From: an uncultured Clostridia bacterium
GTDB taxonomy: Bacteria; Bacillota_A; Clostridia; Oscillospirales; Acutalibacteraceae
Length of the DNA: 19,345 nt
Direction: 5' to 3'
Assembly: GCA_937891215.1 (NCBI GenBank)
Contig: CALAEU010000145.1
Coordinates: 1-19,345, forward strand
Shown: positions 1 through 8,493 of the stretch, in pieces
Position numbering within the stretch: position 1 is the stretch's first letter
Layout: the number at the start of each line of letters is the position of its first letter
Position numbers and translations under genes: made by a program
The notes under the pieces: generated by a model
What the model saw: only the letters and a program-made list of their open reading frames with translations
The model's database searches: none
What the model was told of the DNA's origin: nothing

Positions 1-2
1 TT

Positions 3-446
3 TCAATTTACCCGCTAAACCAATTACTTCTTGTGGTAATACAATTTTGTTTAATGAGCATTCAGGGTGTTTTTAACGAAGGTGTAACCAAACAGACTTC
101 TATATGGGTTTCTGCTTCTTTTGTGCAACTTACTGCATTTTTATTCTGTATTCTCGCGTGGTTCTTTACGGGCCGTGACGGTACTTTTTCGTCACTTTTC
201 GCAATCAACAACAAATATATGCTTTTAGGCGGTGTAATGGGTGCTTTAATTACTTACACTGTCATTAAGAGTATGGCAGGACTCGGCCCTGCGGGTGCAG
301 TTATGATAATAGTTACCGCACAGATTTTAGTGGCTTATTTAATTGAACTTTTTGGACTTTTTGGCACAGACAAAGTTAATTTTGAATGGTCAAAACTTCT
401 TGGTGTGGCACTTGCAATTGGTGGAATTATTCTTTTCAAAAAATAA
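3..446 (+). CDS. YdcZ-type (DUF606) DMT-superfamily membrane transporter, 5' truncated
   Basis: This is the C-terminal 147 residues of a small hydrophobic integral membrane protein; the frame is open to the left edge, so the true start is probably just outside. A GTG at 33 could initiate but has no ribosome binding site. Four hydrophobic segments are visible. The ending, a glycine/proline segment (LGPAGAVMIIVTAQ), then the FGLFG motif, then FEWSKLLGVALAIGGIILF, is the layout of the short YdcZ/DUF606 branch of the drug/metabolite transporter superfamily, whose members are about 140-150 residues and act as dimers or pairs in the inner membrane. Nearly the whole protein is therefore present. The substrate cannot be read from the sequence. 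It converges on the acyltransferase gene across a shared terminator. Confidence 0.75.
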   Translation, partial: SIYPLNQLLLVVIQFCLMSIQGVFNEGVTKQTSIWVSASFVQLTAFLFCILAWFFTGRDGTFSSLFAINNKYMLLGGVMGALITYTVIKSMAGLGPAGAVMIIVTAQILVAYLIELFGLFGTDKVNFEWSKLLGVALAIGGIILFKK

Positions 447-450
447 AAAT

Positions 451-485
451 CGGAGTGAACAAAAAATTCACTCCGACTTCTTTTT
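451..485. terminator. Bidirectional intrinsic terminator
   Basis: A perfect 9-bp stem (CGGAGTGAA at 451-459 and its complement at 467-475, loop of 7) lies between two converging genes. On the minus strand it is followed directly by an uninterrupted T-rich tract, so it should end the acyltransferase transcript efficiently. On the plus strand the T run starts 5 bases after the stem (481-485) and is weaker. Confidence 0.8.
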
Positions 486-1230
486 ATTCTGCAACATCTG
501 GAATTGCTCCGTCTTCTTTTAAAACTGCAACAATTTTTTCTCTAATTTTTTCAGGCATTGCTTTCATTTCATCTCTTGAAAGATTTTCTGTTTCAATAGC
601 TTCTAAAAATTTCACAGTTACTGTGCCAGGTGTAATATTTTTTGTGCCTTCAAAACGTTCAATAATACCTTCAAGCACAACAGGTACAATTTTTGCTTTA
701 GTTTCTTTGGCAATCATCATAACGCCTGATTTAAATGGCAACGGAATACCATCACGGGAACGGGTGCCCTCAGGGAATATTACCATACTTCTGCCTTTGT
801 TTATGAGTTCTATTGCTTCTTTTAAAGCAACTCTTGCTTCGCGTTTATTTTCTCTGTCAATAAACACACAGTCAAGAAGCCACATCCATGTTCTGACAAT
901 CGGAACCTTTTTAAGTTCAATTTTAGATATAAAACCGCAAGGAGTTGGTGTATTTAAAATAAGAGCTGGCATATCGAAAAGACCTTGGTGATTTGGTACA
1001 TAAATTACTGCCTCGTTCTCGGGAATATTTTCTTTACCGCTTACAACAAAATCAACACCAGCAGATTTCATAAGTGGATTTAACCACTTTTTTAATTCTT
1101 CATCTACAAAAGGTTTGTAAACAGATATATCACCAGTATTTTTGAGTTTAACGCCCTTTTTCATTTTTGGAATAAGTCTTAAAAGTGAACACGCAACTTG
1201 TGTAAACCATTTAAAAGTTCTGAAAGTCAT
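484..1230 (-). CDS. plsC: 1-acyl-sn-glycerol-3-phosphate acyltransferase family protein (PlsC-like)
   Basis: A 248-residue protein of the PlsC/LPLAT family, which transfers an acyl group to lysophosphatidic acid to make phosphatidic acid at the cytoplasmic membrane. Family blocks are present in order: the catalytic H-x4-D box NHQGLFD (His81, Asp86), FIDR at 123-126, the glycerophosphate-binding FPEGTRS at 152-158, and the hydrophobic block IVPVVLEG at 181-188. Length is typical. The start is supported by an AGAAGG site 7 bases upstream of the ATG. The first 30 residues are basic and hydrophobic, as for a membrane-associated enzyme. It stands alone and is divergent from the glycoside-hydrolase-like gene. 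The family is clear; the exact acceptor lipid is inferred and other lysophospholipids are possible. Confidence 0.9.
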   Translation of the reverse strand: MTFRTFKWFTQVACSLLRLIPKMKKGVKLKNTGDISVYKPFVDEELKKWLNPLMKSAGVDFVVSGKENIPENEAVIYVPNHQGLFDMPALILNTPTPCGFISKIELKKVPIVRTWMWLLDCVFIDRENKREARVALKEAIELINKGRSMVIFPEGTRSRDGIPLPFKSGVMMIAKETKAKIVPVVLEGIIERFEGTKNITPGTVTVKFLEAIETENLSRDEMKAMPEKIREKIVAVLKEDGAIPDVAE

Positions 1231-1260
1231 ATCTTAGCCTTCTTTCTAAAATCTTTCTTG

Positions 1261-1290
1261 ATTTTACCATACCCTACTGTCAAATTGCAA
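1261..1290 (-). promoter_or_regulatory. Candidate promoter for the acyltransferase gene
   Basis: Read on the minus strand: TTGCAA (1285-1290), 18-base spacer, TAAAAT (1261-1266), about 30 bases before the start codon. The boxes are close to the housekeeping consensus, but the region is AT-rich and chance matches are likely. Confidence 0.35.
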
Positions 1291-1305
1291 CACAAATTTT
1301 ATTTC

Positions 1306-1334
1306 TTGATAAGAAGTTAATAATGTGTTAATAT
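1306..1334 (+). promoter_or_regulatory. Candidate promoter for the glycoside-hydrolase-like gene
   Basis: TTGATA (1306-1311), 17-base spacer, TAATAT (1329-1334), upstream of the ATG at 1368. An alternative pair, TTAATA (1317-1322) and TATAAA (1340-1345), also has a 17-base spacer, so the exact start site is uncertain. Confidence 0.45.
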
Positions 1335-1367
1335 TGTTGTATAAATTCACATAGATTGGGTGATATT

Positions 1368-3578
1368 ATGCAGTTTATTTTTGAAAGAATCTGTGTTATT
1401 GCAAAAAATGATATTGAAGTAAAAGCCTCTAGTTACTTTATAAATGAGTTAAACAAACGTAATGTTTCTATTACAGACAGTTCACAAGATGCTCTTAATA
1501 TAGTTTTTTGGCAAGATGAGAATTCTTTTGAAAATAATGATTGTTATAACATTGTTTTTATAAATAATACCCTTACATTCTCTGCAAAAACAATCCGTGG
1601 TCTTATTTTCTCCTACTCTCATTTTTTAAGAAAATGCGAGTTTAAAGATAGTAAAATCATTTTAATTAAAAATATAGATGGCACATATACACCAAAAAAA
1701 GCAATCCGCGGTCATCAGATTGGTTACCGCACCACTCCTAACACTTATGATGCGTGGGATTATAACCAGTATTTCAACTATTATTTAGATATGATGGCAT
1801 TTACAACAAACACCTGTGAGCATATGCCTTATGAAAAGGGCGTTTCAAAGAGAAATTGCCTCATGAAATATGATGAAGAAGAATTTTTAATTGAAGCATC
1901 TCGCCTTGCAGATACAGTTGATTTGGATGTATCTATATGGCACCCGAACTGTGATGACGAATCAATTGAAGTGGCAACTGAAAAACGTCGTGAACTTTAT
2001 AAAAAAGTTCCGAGAATTGATTATTTATTCATTCCCGGTGGCGACCCTGGTGAATATTATGCTGATGAATTTATTGAAAGAACAAAAAGAATAAGCAAAG
2101 CATTAAAAGAAAGTCACAAAAATGCTAAAGTTTATCCGTCAGCACAAGCCCCCCATAAATATCACGACTGGGGTGACAAATTAATTGAAGAATTAGAAAA
2201 AGAACCGGAAGAAATAGACGGAATTATTATGGGCCCTAACCACGCATTCCCTATGCACGAATTAAGGGCGAAAACTCCACAAAAATATCCCATGAGATTT
2301 TACCCTGATATTACTCATAATTTAAGGTGCGAATACCCTGTTCACTTTCTTAATGACGACTGGCACTATGCATTTGCTTCAACTCTTTCAAGAGAAAGTG
2401 TAAACCCAAGACCTGTTGAATTTCATACACTTCACAGACTTTTTTCTCATTACACATTAGGTAGTGTGAGTTATTCAGAGGGTGTTCACGATGACCTTAA
2501 TAAAATGATCTGGTCACTTTTTGAATTTGATGATACATATCCTTTAAACGAAGCAGTAAATGACTATGTACGATATTTTTTCTATGGTACTGATACAGAA
2601 TATCTTACCGAGGCAATTTTGGGTCTTGAAAAGAACTGGGAAGGTAATCCGCTCAATAACCCGTCCATAAACAGTACATTCAGAGCATTCAGGGAATTAA
2701 AAAATGATTACCCTGCTCTTTCAGAAAACTGGCGCTTCTTACTTCTTTATTTCAGAGCTTGTTGCGACAAACTCGTTCTTGAAAGAATGAAATTTGAAAA
2801 CACTTTAATTGAAGATGCAAAACATTATCTCAAAAATTCAGAAATACAAAAATCAAAAGACATTTTAAATACTGATTTTCCTGAGTGGCACAAAGACTTA
2901 CATAAAGAAATATTTGATTTGGGTGAAACACTCTTTAACCTTATTGGTATTCAGCTTGATGTAGAGCATTACCACACAGACGGTTGGGAGCGTGGTGCAA
3001 CACTCGACACTATTGACCGCCCTGTTACCAACAGACTCTGGCTTTTAAATAGACTCAACTATTGTGAGAGTTTACCTGAAAGTGAGCAAGATTCTTTTAT
3101 AACCCGTCTTATAAACAGAAATTCAGTTGCAAGTGATGAATATTATTACTCTGTTGCACTTCACGAATTAGTTGCTTTAGGCGTAAAGCAAGACGGCGAA
3201 TTCTATATGAATTTCCAAGGTGACAGACCTGATAATGATGGCAGAATGCCTATGAGTATGCTGAAAGTTTATGACCATTTCAGTTTCAGAGCAAAACTCG
3301 GTGGTTTTTCAGACAGAGATTATACTCTTACTGTTATTTATAAAGACCATTCCACTAAAAACACTCACCAGAAAATCACTGCAAACGGTCACACCGTTTA
3401 CGAAGGTGTTTCTTTCGGTGGTGAAAGAAATGAGCAATTTGATAAAGAAATGCTCTGCGAGGGTTTTTTAAGTGCTTCCTATAAAATCAACAAAGAGTTT
3501 TTTATAAATGGTACACTTGACTTAATTATAACAGAAGAAACCAAAGGTATTGAAATATGCGAATTCTTTATTAAATAG
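1368..3578 (+). CDS. Putative cytoplasmic glycoside hydrolase with GH20/GH67-type N-terminal domain, family unassigned
   Basis: A 736-residue protein without signal peptide or membrane segment. I chose the ATG at 1368 because GGTGA sits 4 bases before it; a TTG four codons upstream has no site. Residues 1-105 have the alternating strands and the TIRGLIFSYSHFLR element seen in N-terminal domains of beta-hexosaminidases and alpha-glucuronidases. Residues 110-390 look like a TIM-barrel-type catalytic region with conserved-looking motifs: RGHQIGYR (114-121), HMPYE (152-156), IWHPN (190-194), PGGDPGE (223-229), YPDITH (312-317) and YSEGVHDD (369-376). The remainder is helical and ends in a beta-rich segment (about 620-736). 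I recall similar uncharacterised proteins with RGHQ, PGGDPG and YPDITH motifs from Bacteroidetes, Planctomycetes and Acidobacteria, but know of no assigned activity. Carbohydrate hydrolysis is an inference from fold. The gene appears monocistronic and ends in a terminator. Confidence 0.65.
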   Translation: MQFIFERICVIAKNDIEVKASSYFINELNKRNVSITDSSQDALNIVFWQDENSFENNDCYNIVFINNTLTFSAKTIRGLIFSYSHFLRKCEFKDSKIILIKNIDGTYTPKKAIRGHQIGYRTTPNTYDAWDYNQYFNYYLDMMAFTTNTCEHMPYEKGVSKRNCLMKYDEEEFLIEASRLADTVDLDVSIWHPNCDDESIEVATEKRRELYKKVPRIDYLFIPGGDPGEYYADEFIERTKRISKALKESHKNAKVYPSAQAPHKYHDWGDKLIEELEKEPEEIDGIIMGPNHAFPMHELRAKTPQKYPMRFYPDITHNLRCEYPVHFLNDDWHYAFASTLSRESVNPRPVEFHTLHRLFSHYTLGSVSYSEGVHDDLNKMIWSLFEFDDTYPLNEAVNDYVRYFFYGTDTEYLTEAILGLEKNWEGNPLNNPSINSTFRAFRELKNDYPALSENWRFLLLYFRACCDKLVLERMKFENTLIEDAKHYLKNSEIQKSKDILNTDFPEWHKDLHKEIFDLGETLFNLIGIQLDVEHYHTDGWERGATLDTIDRPVTNRLWLLNRLNYCESLPESEQDSFITRLINRNSVASDEYYYSVALHELVALGVKQDGEFYMNFQGDRPDNDGRMPMSMLKVYDHFSFRAKLGGFSDRDYTLTVIYKDHSTKNTHQKITANGHTVYEGVSFGGERNEQFDKEMLCEGFLSASYKINKEFFINGTLDLIITEETKGIEICEFFIK

Positions 3579-3582
3579 TTTG

Positions 3583-3628
3583 AAAAAGAGAAGTATTATT
3601 CCAAATTAGAATATTACTTCTCTTTTTT
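3583..3628 (+). terminator. Intrinsic terminator after the glycoside-hydrolase-like gene
   Basis: A 15-bp stem with one mismatch (3587-3601 with 3609-3623, 7-base loop), extended by A/T pairs and ending in CTTTTTT. It begins within 10 bases of the stop codon. Confidence 0.85.
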
Positions 3629-3680
3629 CTCTGAATTCTTTCAATTCTGATATTTTTTGAAACTATTTTGTAATAAATTG

Positions 3681-3710
3681 TTGAAAATTGTGTGCATTTT
3701 ATGTTATTAT
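3681..3710 (+). promoter_or_regulatory. Candidate promoter for the zinc-ribbon membrane protein operon
   Basis: TTGAAA (3681-3686), 18-base spacer, TATTAT (3705-3710), about 55 bases before the ATG at 3765. The rest of the 136-base region between the terminator and the gene shows no hairpin or known riboswitch. Confidence 0.5.
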
Positions 3711-3764
3711 AGAGTGAATATTGATTTCTTATAGTACAATCTAAAAATTATTACGGGGGTAACT

Positions 3765-6314
3765 ATGGAAAAAATCATTTGTGAAAAGTGTAAAAACGCT
3801 TATTTACAGAAAACTGAAGAAGGTTATTTCTGCTCAAGTTGTGGTATGTTTTACTCAAAAGCAGAAGAAAATCTCCTTTTAGGAATTCATTATTATAAAG
3901 AAGGTAAACTTCAGGAATCTGCTGATTATCTTATGAAAGCCATTGTAAGTGATGGCAGTAACCACACTGCACTTTTATACAAGGCTTTAGGTGACGGCTT
4001 TAATCTTGATGAAGATTCTTCATCTTTAGAAGATGTTTACGAGCAGATTATTTTCGCTTGTGAATTAGTACCTGACAGTGACTTCCCTAAATTCCTTGAA
4101 ATTGCTAATGATGAAGCAGAAAAATTAGAACTTGCTTTAGCAAGAATTCATATAAACGCTTTTGAAACTGCAGACGCAGAAAAAATTAAAACTATTGTTT
4201 CAACAATATTAAAAATTCAGGAAGAAGCAAAGAAATTCAGAAGTAAACTGTCAGATTTTGCTGATGCGTATAATAAACGCAACGGAAACACAATGGTTTA
4301 CAACCTTTCAAACTGTTTCCTTGTTACACCTGAAGTTGCTGACGAAATCGGTGAGAAGAAACTCAACAAAATCAAGTCAGATATTGCTTCTCACACAGTT
4401 TTTACAGGTATTCTTACTACTGATATAAGAAACCTTGAAATTTATTATCGTTGCATTGTTATGTTCTTCAGAAAGAACAAAGCAAAATACGACTTCCTTA
4501 TGAAAAATGCAGAGAATTTTATTCTTTTAGCAGAACTTCTTGAAGAAGGCAACTATACATCAATTCAGGGTACTGCTTCTACTGCGGAAAAACTTAAAAT
4601 TACTGCTTACTCTTTCTTTGAAGAAAGTTTAAAAGGCGAAGCAGATGACAATGAAGAAATAACTAAATCTGTAATTATTATTGCAGAAGAGTCAGAAGAA
4701 GTTATAGAAGAAACTCCACAGGAAGAAATTCAGATTGAAACAGAAGATGTTGAAGCAGAAGCAACTGAAGAAGTTGCCGAAACTGAAGAAATAGTGGAAA
4801 TTGAAGAAGTTAACCTCGAAGAAGAAGCAACTGTTATTGAAGAAATTACAGAAATAACAAATGATGTAGAAATCGAAGAAGTAGTTGAATCTGAAACAAG
4901 TTTTGAGGATACACCTGCTCAATTCCACGAAGTACATGACCCAATTTTAGAAGCAGACACCGTTCAGGATTTACCTAACACTGATTTTGTTATAGGTGAT
5001 ATTTTTGATTCAAACGCTTCCGCTAATGAAAGCACACAGGAAGAGTCGCCTTTCAATTACGAAAGCAAAGAAAATACTCCTGAAACTGAAGTAAATACAG
5101 AAGCTTCAGAAGTTGACGAAGCACTTGAAAAATCTCAGACTGCTAAAACTCAGGAATACCCTGAACTTTCACAGGAAGAAAAGGATGACATTGCAAGACA
5201 CGAGCGTTTCAAAGAAATCAAAGTTGTTAATACTGAAGATGAAAACTTCCAGAAACTTGCAAGAAAATTTGACAGAGCAAGAAAAAATGACCCTGACAGA
5301 GAAACTACTTTAACACCTAAGAAAAAAGGTAACAAAGCAAAAATTATTATTCCTGTAGTTGTTTTAATTGTTGCTATTATTGCAGTAAATGCAATAAGAT
5401 TTATTCCAGGGTACATTGCAGAAACACGTTACAACTCTGCACTCGAGCTTATTGAAGAGAAAAACTACACAGAAGCAATTGAAATTTTCACTGCTCTCGG
5501 CGAATACGAAGACAGTAAGGAAAAAATCAAAGAATGCAAATATCAGAATGCACTTTTACTTATTGACGCTGAAAATTACACAGAAGCAAAATCACTTCTC
5601 GAAGAATTAAAAGGCTATAACACTGATATTGAAACAAAAATTCAAATTTGTGATTACTCAATTGCAAAGCAATACCTTGAAAAAGGTAAATATGACAAAG
5701 CACAAGAGTTATTTACTGCTTTGAAAGATTATGGCGACAGTGCCGAAATGATTAAGGAATGTTCTTACAGAAAAGCTCTTTCTTTAATTGAAAGCAAGAA
5801 ATACGAAGTTGCAATTAAAATTCTTTCGGATATTAAAAAGTATTCTGATTCAGCTGAAAAAATCAACGAAGCAAAATATTTATATGTAACAGAAAATCTT
5901 ACATCAGATAATGAAACAACTGTTAAATATCTAAAAGAATTAGCAAAAATCAAGTACAGAAACAGCGCGGATTTAAAGCAAGAACTTTTAGGTGCTTCTT
6001 CAGATTCAGCACTTAAATTCTTTGTTAATACATCTTCTACTGACACAGAAACTTCACTTGACAGTGTAAGTCATTTGAGAAGTGCTTATTTCCATATAAT
6101 TGCTTTAGACGAAACTTATTATGGCGAAAAACTCACTCTCAAATACACAACTCAGTACAATTACACTTCAACAAGTTATGTGACATTCTCACAGGATAAC
6201 ACAAGTGCGATTGTTGTTTACCCACCAACAAATACATCTGGTTACACAGTAACATTCTCAATTCAGACGTCAGACGGTACAACAATAGGCTCACAAAAAA
6301 TTACAATTTCATAA
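3765..6314 (+). CDS. Membrane protein: zinc ribbon, acidic linker, one membrane span, TPR-like repeats and beta-rich tail
   Basis: An 849-residue modular protein of unknown function. Residues 6-26 form a CxxC...CxxC zinc ribbon (Cys6, 9, 23, 26), followed by a TPR-like pair at about 36-78 and more helical sequence to about 285. Residues 288-382 are a strongly Glu-rich, low-complexity linker. Lysines (KKKGNKAK) precede a single hydrophobic span at about 526-548, so the positive-inside rule puts the N-terminal half in the cytoplasm and the rest outside. Beyond it lie four clear and one weak repeats of 37-38 residues (starting at Tyr556, 593, 631, 668 and 705) with the pattern Y-x2-A-x2-L...Y-x2-A...Y-x-DS. 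A Ser/Thr/Tyr-rich beta-type domain covers about 755-849. GGGGG precedes the ATG by 5 bases. Twenty-seven bases separate it from the glycosyltransferase gene, so the two are probably one transcript. Zinc ribbon plus this repeat is common in Clostridia; the role is unknown. Confidence 0.8.
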   Translation: MEKIICEKCKNAYLQKTEEGYFCSSCGMFYSKAEENLLLGIHYYKEGKLQESADYLMKAIVSDGSNHTALLYKALGDGFNLDEDSSSLEDVYEQIIFACELVPDSDFPKFLEIANDEAEKLELALARIHINAFETADAEKIKTIVSTILKIQEEAKKFRSKLSDFADAYNKRNGNTMVYNLSNCFLVTPEVADEIGEKKLNKIKSDIASHTVFTGILTTDIRNLEIYYRCIVMFFRKNKAKYDFLMKNAENFILLAELLEEGNYTSIQGTASTAEKLKITAYSFFEESLKGEADDNEEITKSVIIIAEESEEVIEETPQEEIQIETEDVEAEATEEVAETEEIVEIEEVNLEEEATVIEEITEITNDVEIEEVVESETSFEDTPAQFHEVHDPILEADTVQDLPNTDFVIGDIFDSNASANESTQEESPFNYESKENTPETEVNTEASEVDEALEKSQTAKTQEYPELSQEEKDDIARHERFKEIKVVNTEDENFQKLARKFDRARKNDPDRETTLTPKKKGNKAKIIIPVVVLIVAIIAVNAIRFIPGYIAETRYNSALELIEEKNYTEAIEIFTALGEYEDSKEKIKECKYQNALLLIDAENYTEAKSLLEELKGYNTDIETKIQICDYSIAKQYLEKGKYDKAQELFTALKDYGDSAEMIKECSYRKALSLIESKKYEVAIKILSDIKKYSDSAEKINEAKYLYVTENLTSDNETTVKYLKELAKIKYRNSADLKQELLGASSDSALKFFVNTSSTDTETSLDSVSHLRSAYFHIIALDETYYGEKLTLKYTTQYNYTSTSYVTFSQDNTSAIVVYPPTNTSGYTVTFSIQTSDGTTIGSQKITIS
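5432..5992 (+). repeat. Five tandem 37-38-residue TPR-like coding repeats
   Basis: Repeats within the 849-residue protein begin at Tyr556, 593, 631, 668 and 705. The first four share Y-x-x-A near the start, an E/K-x-Y-x-x-A at repeat position 11-16 and, in three of them, a D-S pair near position 28-29 followed by a charged helix. A cysteine recurs at the end of repeats 1-3 (Cys591, 629, 666). The fifth copy is degenerate. The similarity is at protein level; the DNA copies have diverged. Confidence 0.7.
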
Positions 6315-6341
6315 ACAATCACTCTAAAGGGAGTATTTGCT

Positions 6342-8432
6342 ATGGCTGCTCAACCACTCTTATCTATTGGTATGATAGTAAAAAATGAATCACGATGTCT
6401 GGAAAAATGCTTAAACGCGTTAACTCCATTACGCAACGCGATTCCTTGCGAATTAGTAATCGCTGATACTGGGTCTACCGATAATACAAAAGAGATAGCA
6501 GCCAAATATGCAGATACTCTTTTTGATTTCCCTTGGGTAAACGATTTTTCAAAAGCAAGAAATGCAGTAATGGACCGTTGCAAAGGAAAATGGTTTATAA
6601 CTATTGATGCTGATGAATATCTGGAATCTTCCCCAGACGAACTCGTTGCTCTCGTAACTAACGAAAACAATCTGAAATACAGTTGTGCTACTTTTGTTAA
6701 AAGAAATTATTCCTCTGTTACTTTACAGGGAATGTACAACGATTTTTCTGCTGTAAGAATTGTAAAGTTATTGCCACAAGTAAGGTACTCAGGTGCAATT
6801 CACGAAAAATTAAATAATGTTGATTTAAACAAATGTATTTCTCTACCTAACACAATTTTTGCACACGATGGCTATGCAACTATAGATTCAAATCTTTCAA
6901 AGCTAAAAGCAGAAAGAAATCTTAATTTATTGGAAATTGAATACAAGAAAAACCCAGACGATGCAACTGTTATTCTTCAATTATTAGAATCAGCACATAT
7001 TTCAAAAAATGAGAAATATAAAAAAGCTACTCTTGGAATGAACTTTGTAAAGAAACTTAACAAAAATTCTACTGATTGGAAATATATTGCCCCTGCAATA
7101 GCACGAAAAGCGTTACAATACGCAGTTATGGAGAATTTTACTGAAGCATCTGAATGGTTCGATTGGGTATTTAAAAATCTTTCTGATTCTTTATTCACAC
7201 TCATTGATGTTACCTATCTATACACTCAATTCTGTTACCAGAAAGAAGAGTATGTATCCGCTGAAAAGTACGGAAATATTTATTTTGACAATATAAAAAG
7301 AAATAAAAACCGCTTAAATAGCAGTATTGAATCTATGATTTCTGCTATGCTCTTTTCACATGAATTATCGCAAAATAATATTGCTATAATAATTACAAAA
7401 TCTGCAATAGAAAATGGTAACACCGACACTTGTCTTGGTGCATTAAAATCTATAAATCTTTCAAATGCGTTACCTACAACTGTTACAGAGTGGCTTTCCA
7501 TTGTTGCAAATTTAGATAATAAATCTGCAATTACTGTTATAGAAAGTTCATTAGTCCCATTATTAAATGATGACTCAAAACCAAATAATAAATATATTTA
7601 TGACTTTTTATTCAAATTTTTCTCCAGTAATTCTCAAGAAAAAGAACAATTAAAAAAATTTACAGTTCTCCCTTGTGAATATGGAATTTATGCAAATATT
7701 TCTACTGCAGAAAACAAACAAGAAATAATAAAACTTGCCAATAAAATTGATTCATTCAATAAAATTTTTCCTTTGCCATTTTGTAAACTTTTATCTGTTG
7801 ATATCCAATTACCTGACAAATTTTATCAGATACCATTGGAACATCTTCAAAGATTATTTAAAGATTTAACCGAAAACTATAATTCTTGTGAAGGCATTGT
7901 TTTGAAGCACACCAATGATGAGCAACTTACAGATTTCAATAAACTCTCATTTGCTTTCAACTTAATTTCTGAAATAATTTCTTCTGATAAAGAGTTTTCG
8001 ATTTCTTTTAAAAACCAACTTAAAGAAAGATTTTACACCATTTCAAAACTTTATCTTACTAATTTATACAAAGATGAAATTCTTGAAAATGATTATGTTT
8101 TTTCAACGCTCCCTGCTCTTCACAGATTCAGTATTTATTTTATAATAGCTATTGATTCCACTGATATAAAAGAAAAAATCAGATTACTCCGACAGGCACT
8201 TACAGAAGAGCCGAAAATGAAAGAACTTGTAAACATTACGCTTGAAGAGTTACAAAACGAACAAAAAAAACTCGAAGCAGAAAAGCAATTATCTGCTTCA
8301 CCAGAGCTTGTCGAATTAGCCAAACAAATTAAGATTATGTTAGAGAATTACCCCGAAAATTCTCCTGAACTTTTAGCTATTAAACAGAGTCCCGTTTATA
8401 AACAAGTAGCACATTTAATTGAAAATCTATAA
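6342..8432 (+). CDS. Family 2 glycosyltransferase with long helical (TPR-like) C-terminal region
   Basis: A 696-residue cytoplasmic protein. Residues 5-160 are a GT-A type family 2 glycosyltransferase: SIGMIVKNE at the first strand, nucleotide-binding ADTGSTDNT (41-49), FSKARN (69-74), the metal-binding IDADEYL (88-94), and GAIHEKL with Glu155 as likely catalytic base position. This is the arrangement of the SunS-like branch, in which the catalytic domain is followed by TPR-type helices and some members glycosylate peptides. Here residues from about 190 to the end are entirely helical, longer than in SunS, and finish in a charged coiled-coil-like segment. There is no membrane span. AAAGGGAG lies 8 bases before the ATG. 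It follows the zinc-ribbon membrane protein by 27 bases and ends at a strong terminator. Acceptor and sugar are unknown; a protein acceptor is an inference. Confidence 0.85.
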   Translation: MAAQPLLSIGMIVKNESRCLEKCLNALTPLRNAIPCELVIADTGSTDNTKEIAAKYADTLFDFPWVNDFSKARNAVMDRCKGKWFITIDADEYLESSPDELVALVTNENNLKYSCATFVKRNYSSVTLQGMYNDFSAVRIVKLLPQVRYSGAIHEKLNNVDLNKCISLPNTIFAHDGYATIDSNLSKLKAERNLNLLEIEYKKNPDDATVILQLLESAHISKNEKYKKATLGMNFVKKLNKNSTDWKYIAPAIARKALQYAVMENFTEASEWFDWVFKNLSDSLFTLIDVTYLYTQFCYQKEEYVSAEKYGNIYFDNIKRNKNRLNSSIESMISAMLFSHELSQNNIAIIITKSAIENGNTDTCLGALKSINLSNALPTTVTEWLSIVANLDNKSAITVIESSLVPLLNDDSKPNNKYIYDFLFKFFSSNSQEKEQLKKFTVLPCEYGIYANISTAENKQEIIKLANKIDSFNKIFPLPFCKLLSVDIQLPDKFYQIPLEHLQRLFKDLTENYNSCEGIVLKHTNDEQLTDFNKLSFAFNLISEIISSDKEFSISFKNQLKERFYTISKLYLTNLYKDEILENDYVFSTLPALHRFSIYFIIAIDSTDIKEKIRLLRQALTEEPKMKELVNITLEELQNEQKKLEAEKQLSASPELVELAKQIKIMLENYPENSPELLAIKQSPVYKQVAHLIENL

Positions 8433-8436
8433 AATC

Positions 8437-8469
8437 AGGCGACAACTGAAATTTCAGTTGTCGCCTTTT
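8437..8469. terminator. Strong intrinsic terminator, probably bidirectional
   Basis: A perfect inverted repeat with 15-base arms (8437-8451 and 8452-8466), of which the AAATTT centre forms the loop, followed by TTTTT. It starts 4 bases after the glycosyltransferase stop codon. On the minus strand the stem is followed by GATTTTAT, so it may also end the spore-protein transcript. Confidence 0.9.
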
Positions 8470-8493
8470 TATTCATAGAATTTATGAATCGAT

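Noticed and set aside
33..35. GTG as the start of the first transporter gene
   Set aside because: No ribosome binding site precedes it and the frame stays open to base 3, with family-like hydrophobic sequence on both sides.
386..991. 201-codon plus-strand frame opposite the acyltransferase
   Set aside because: It lies across the converging terminator and the antisense of a gene with intact PlsC motifs; no ribosome binding site and no recognisable protein.
1278..1283. Perfect TTGACA on the minus strand upstream of the acyltransferase gene
   Set aside because: The only good -10 hexamer downstream (TAAAAT) is 11 bases away, too close; the TTGCAA seven bases upstream of it gives an acceptable spacing instead.
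4692..4937. 81-codon minus-strand frame very rich in Phe
   Set aside because: It is the antisense shadow of the GAA-rich (Glu) linker of the 849-residue protein, as TTC repeats give Phe.
8471..8489. Inverted repeat ATTCATA-N5-TATGAAT after the spore protein gene
   Set aside because: Weak AT-rich stem followed by A residues in the relevant direction, so not a terminator; the adjacent strong hairpin at 8437-8466 explains termination.
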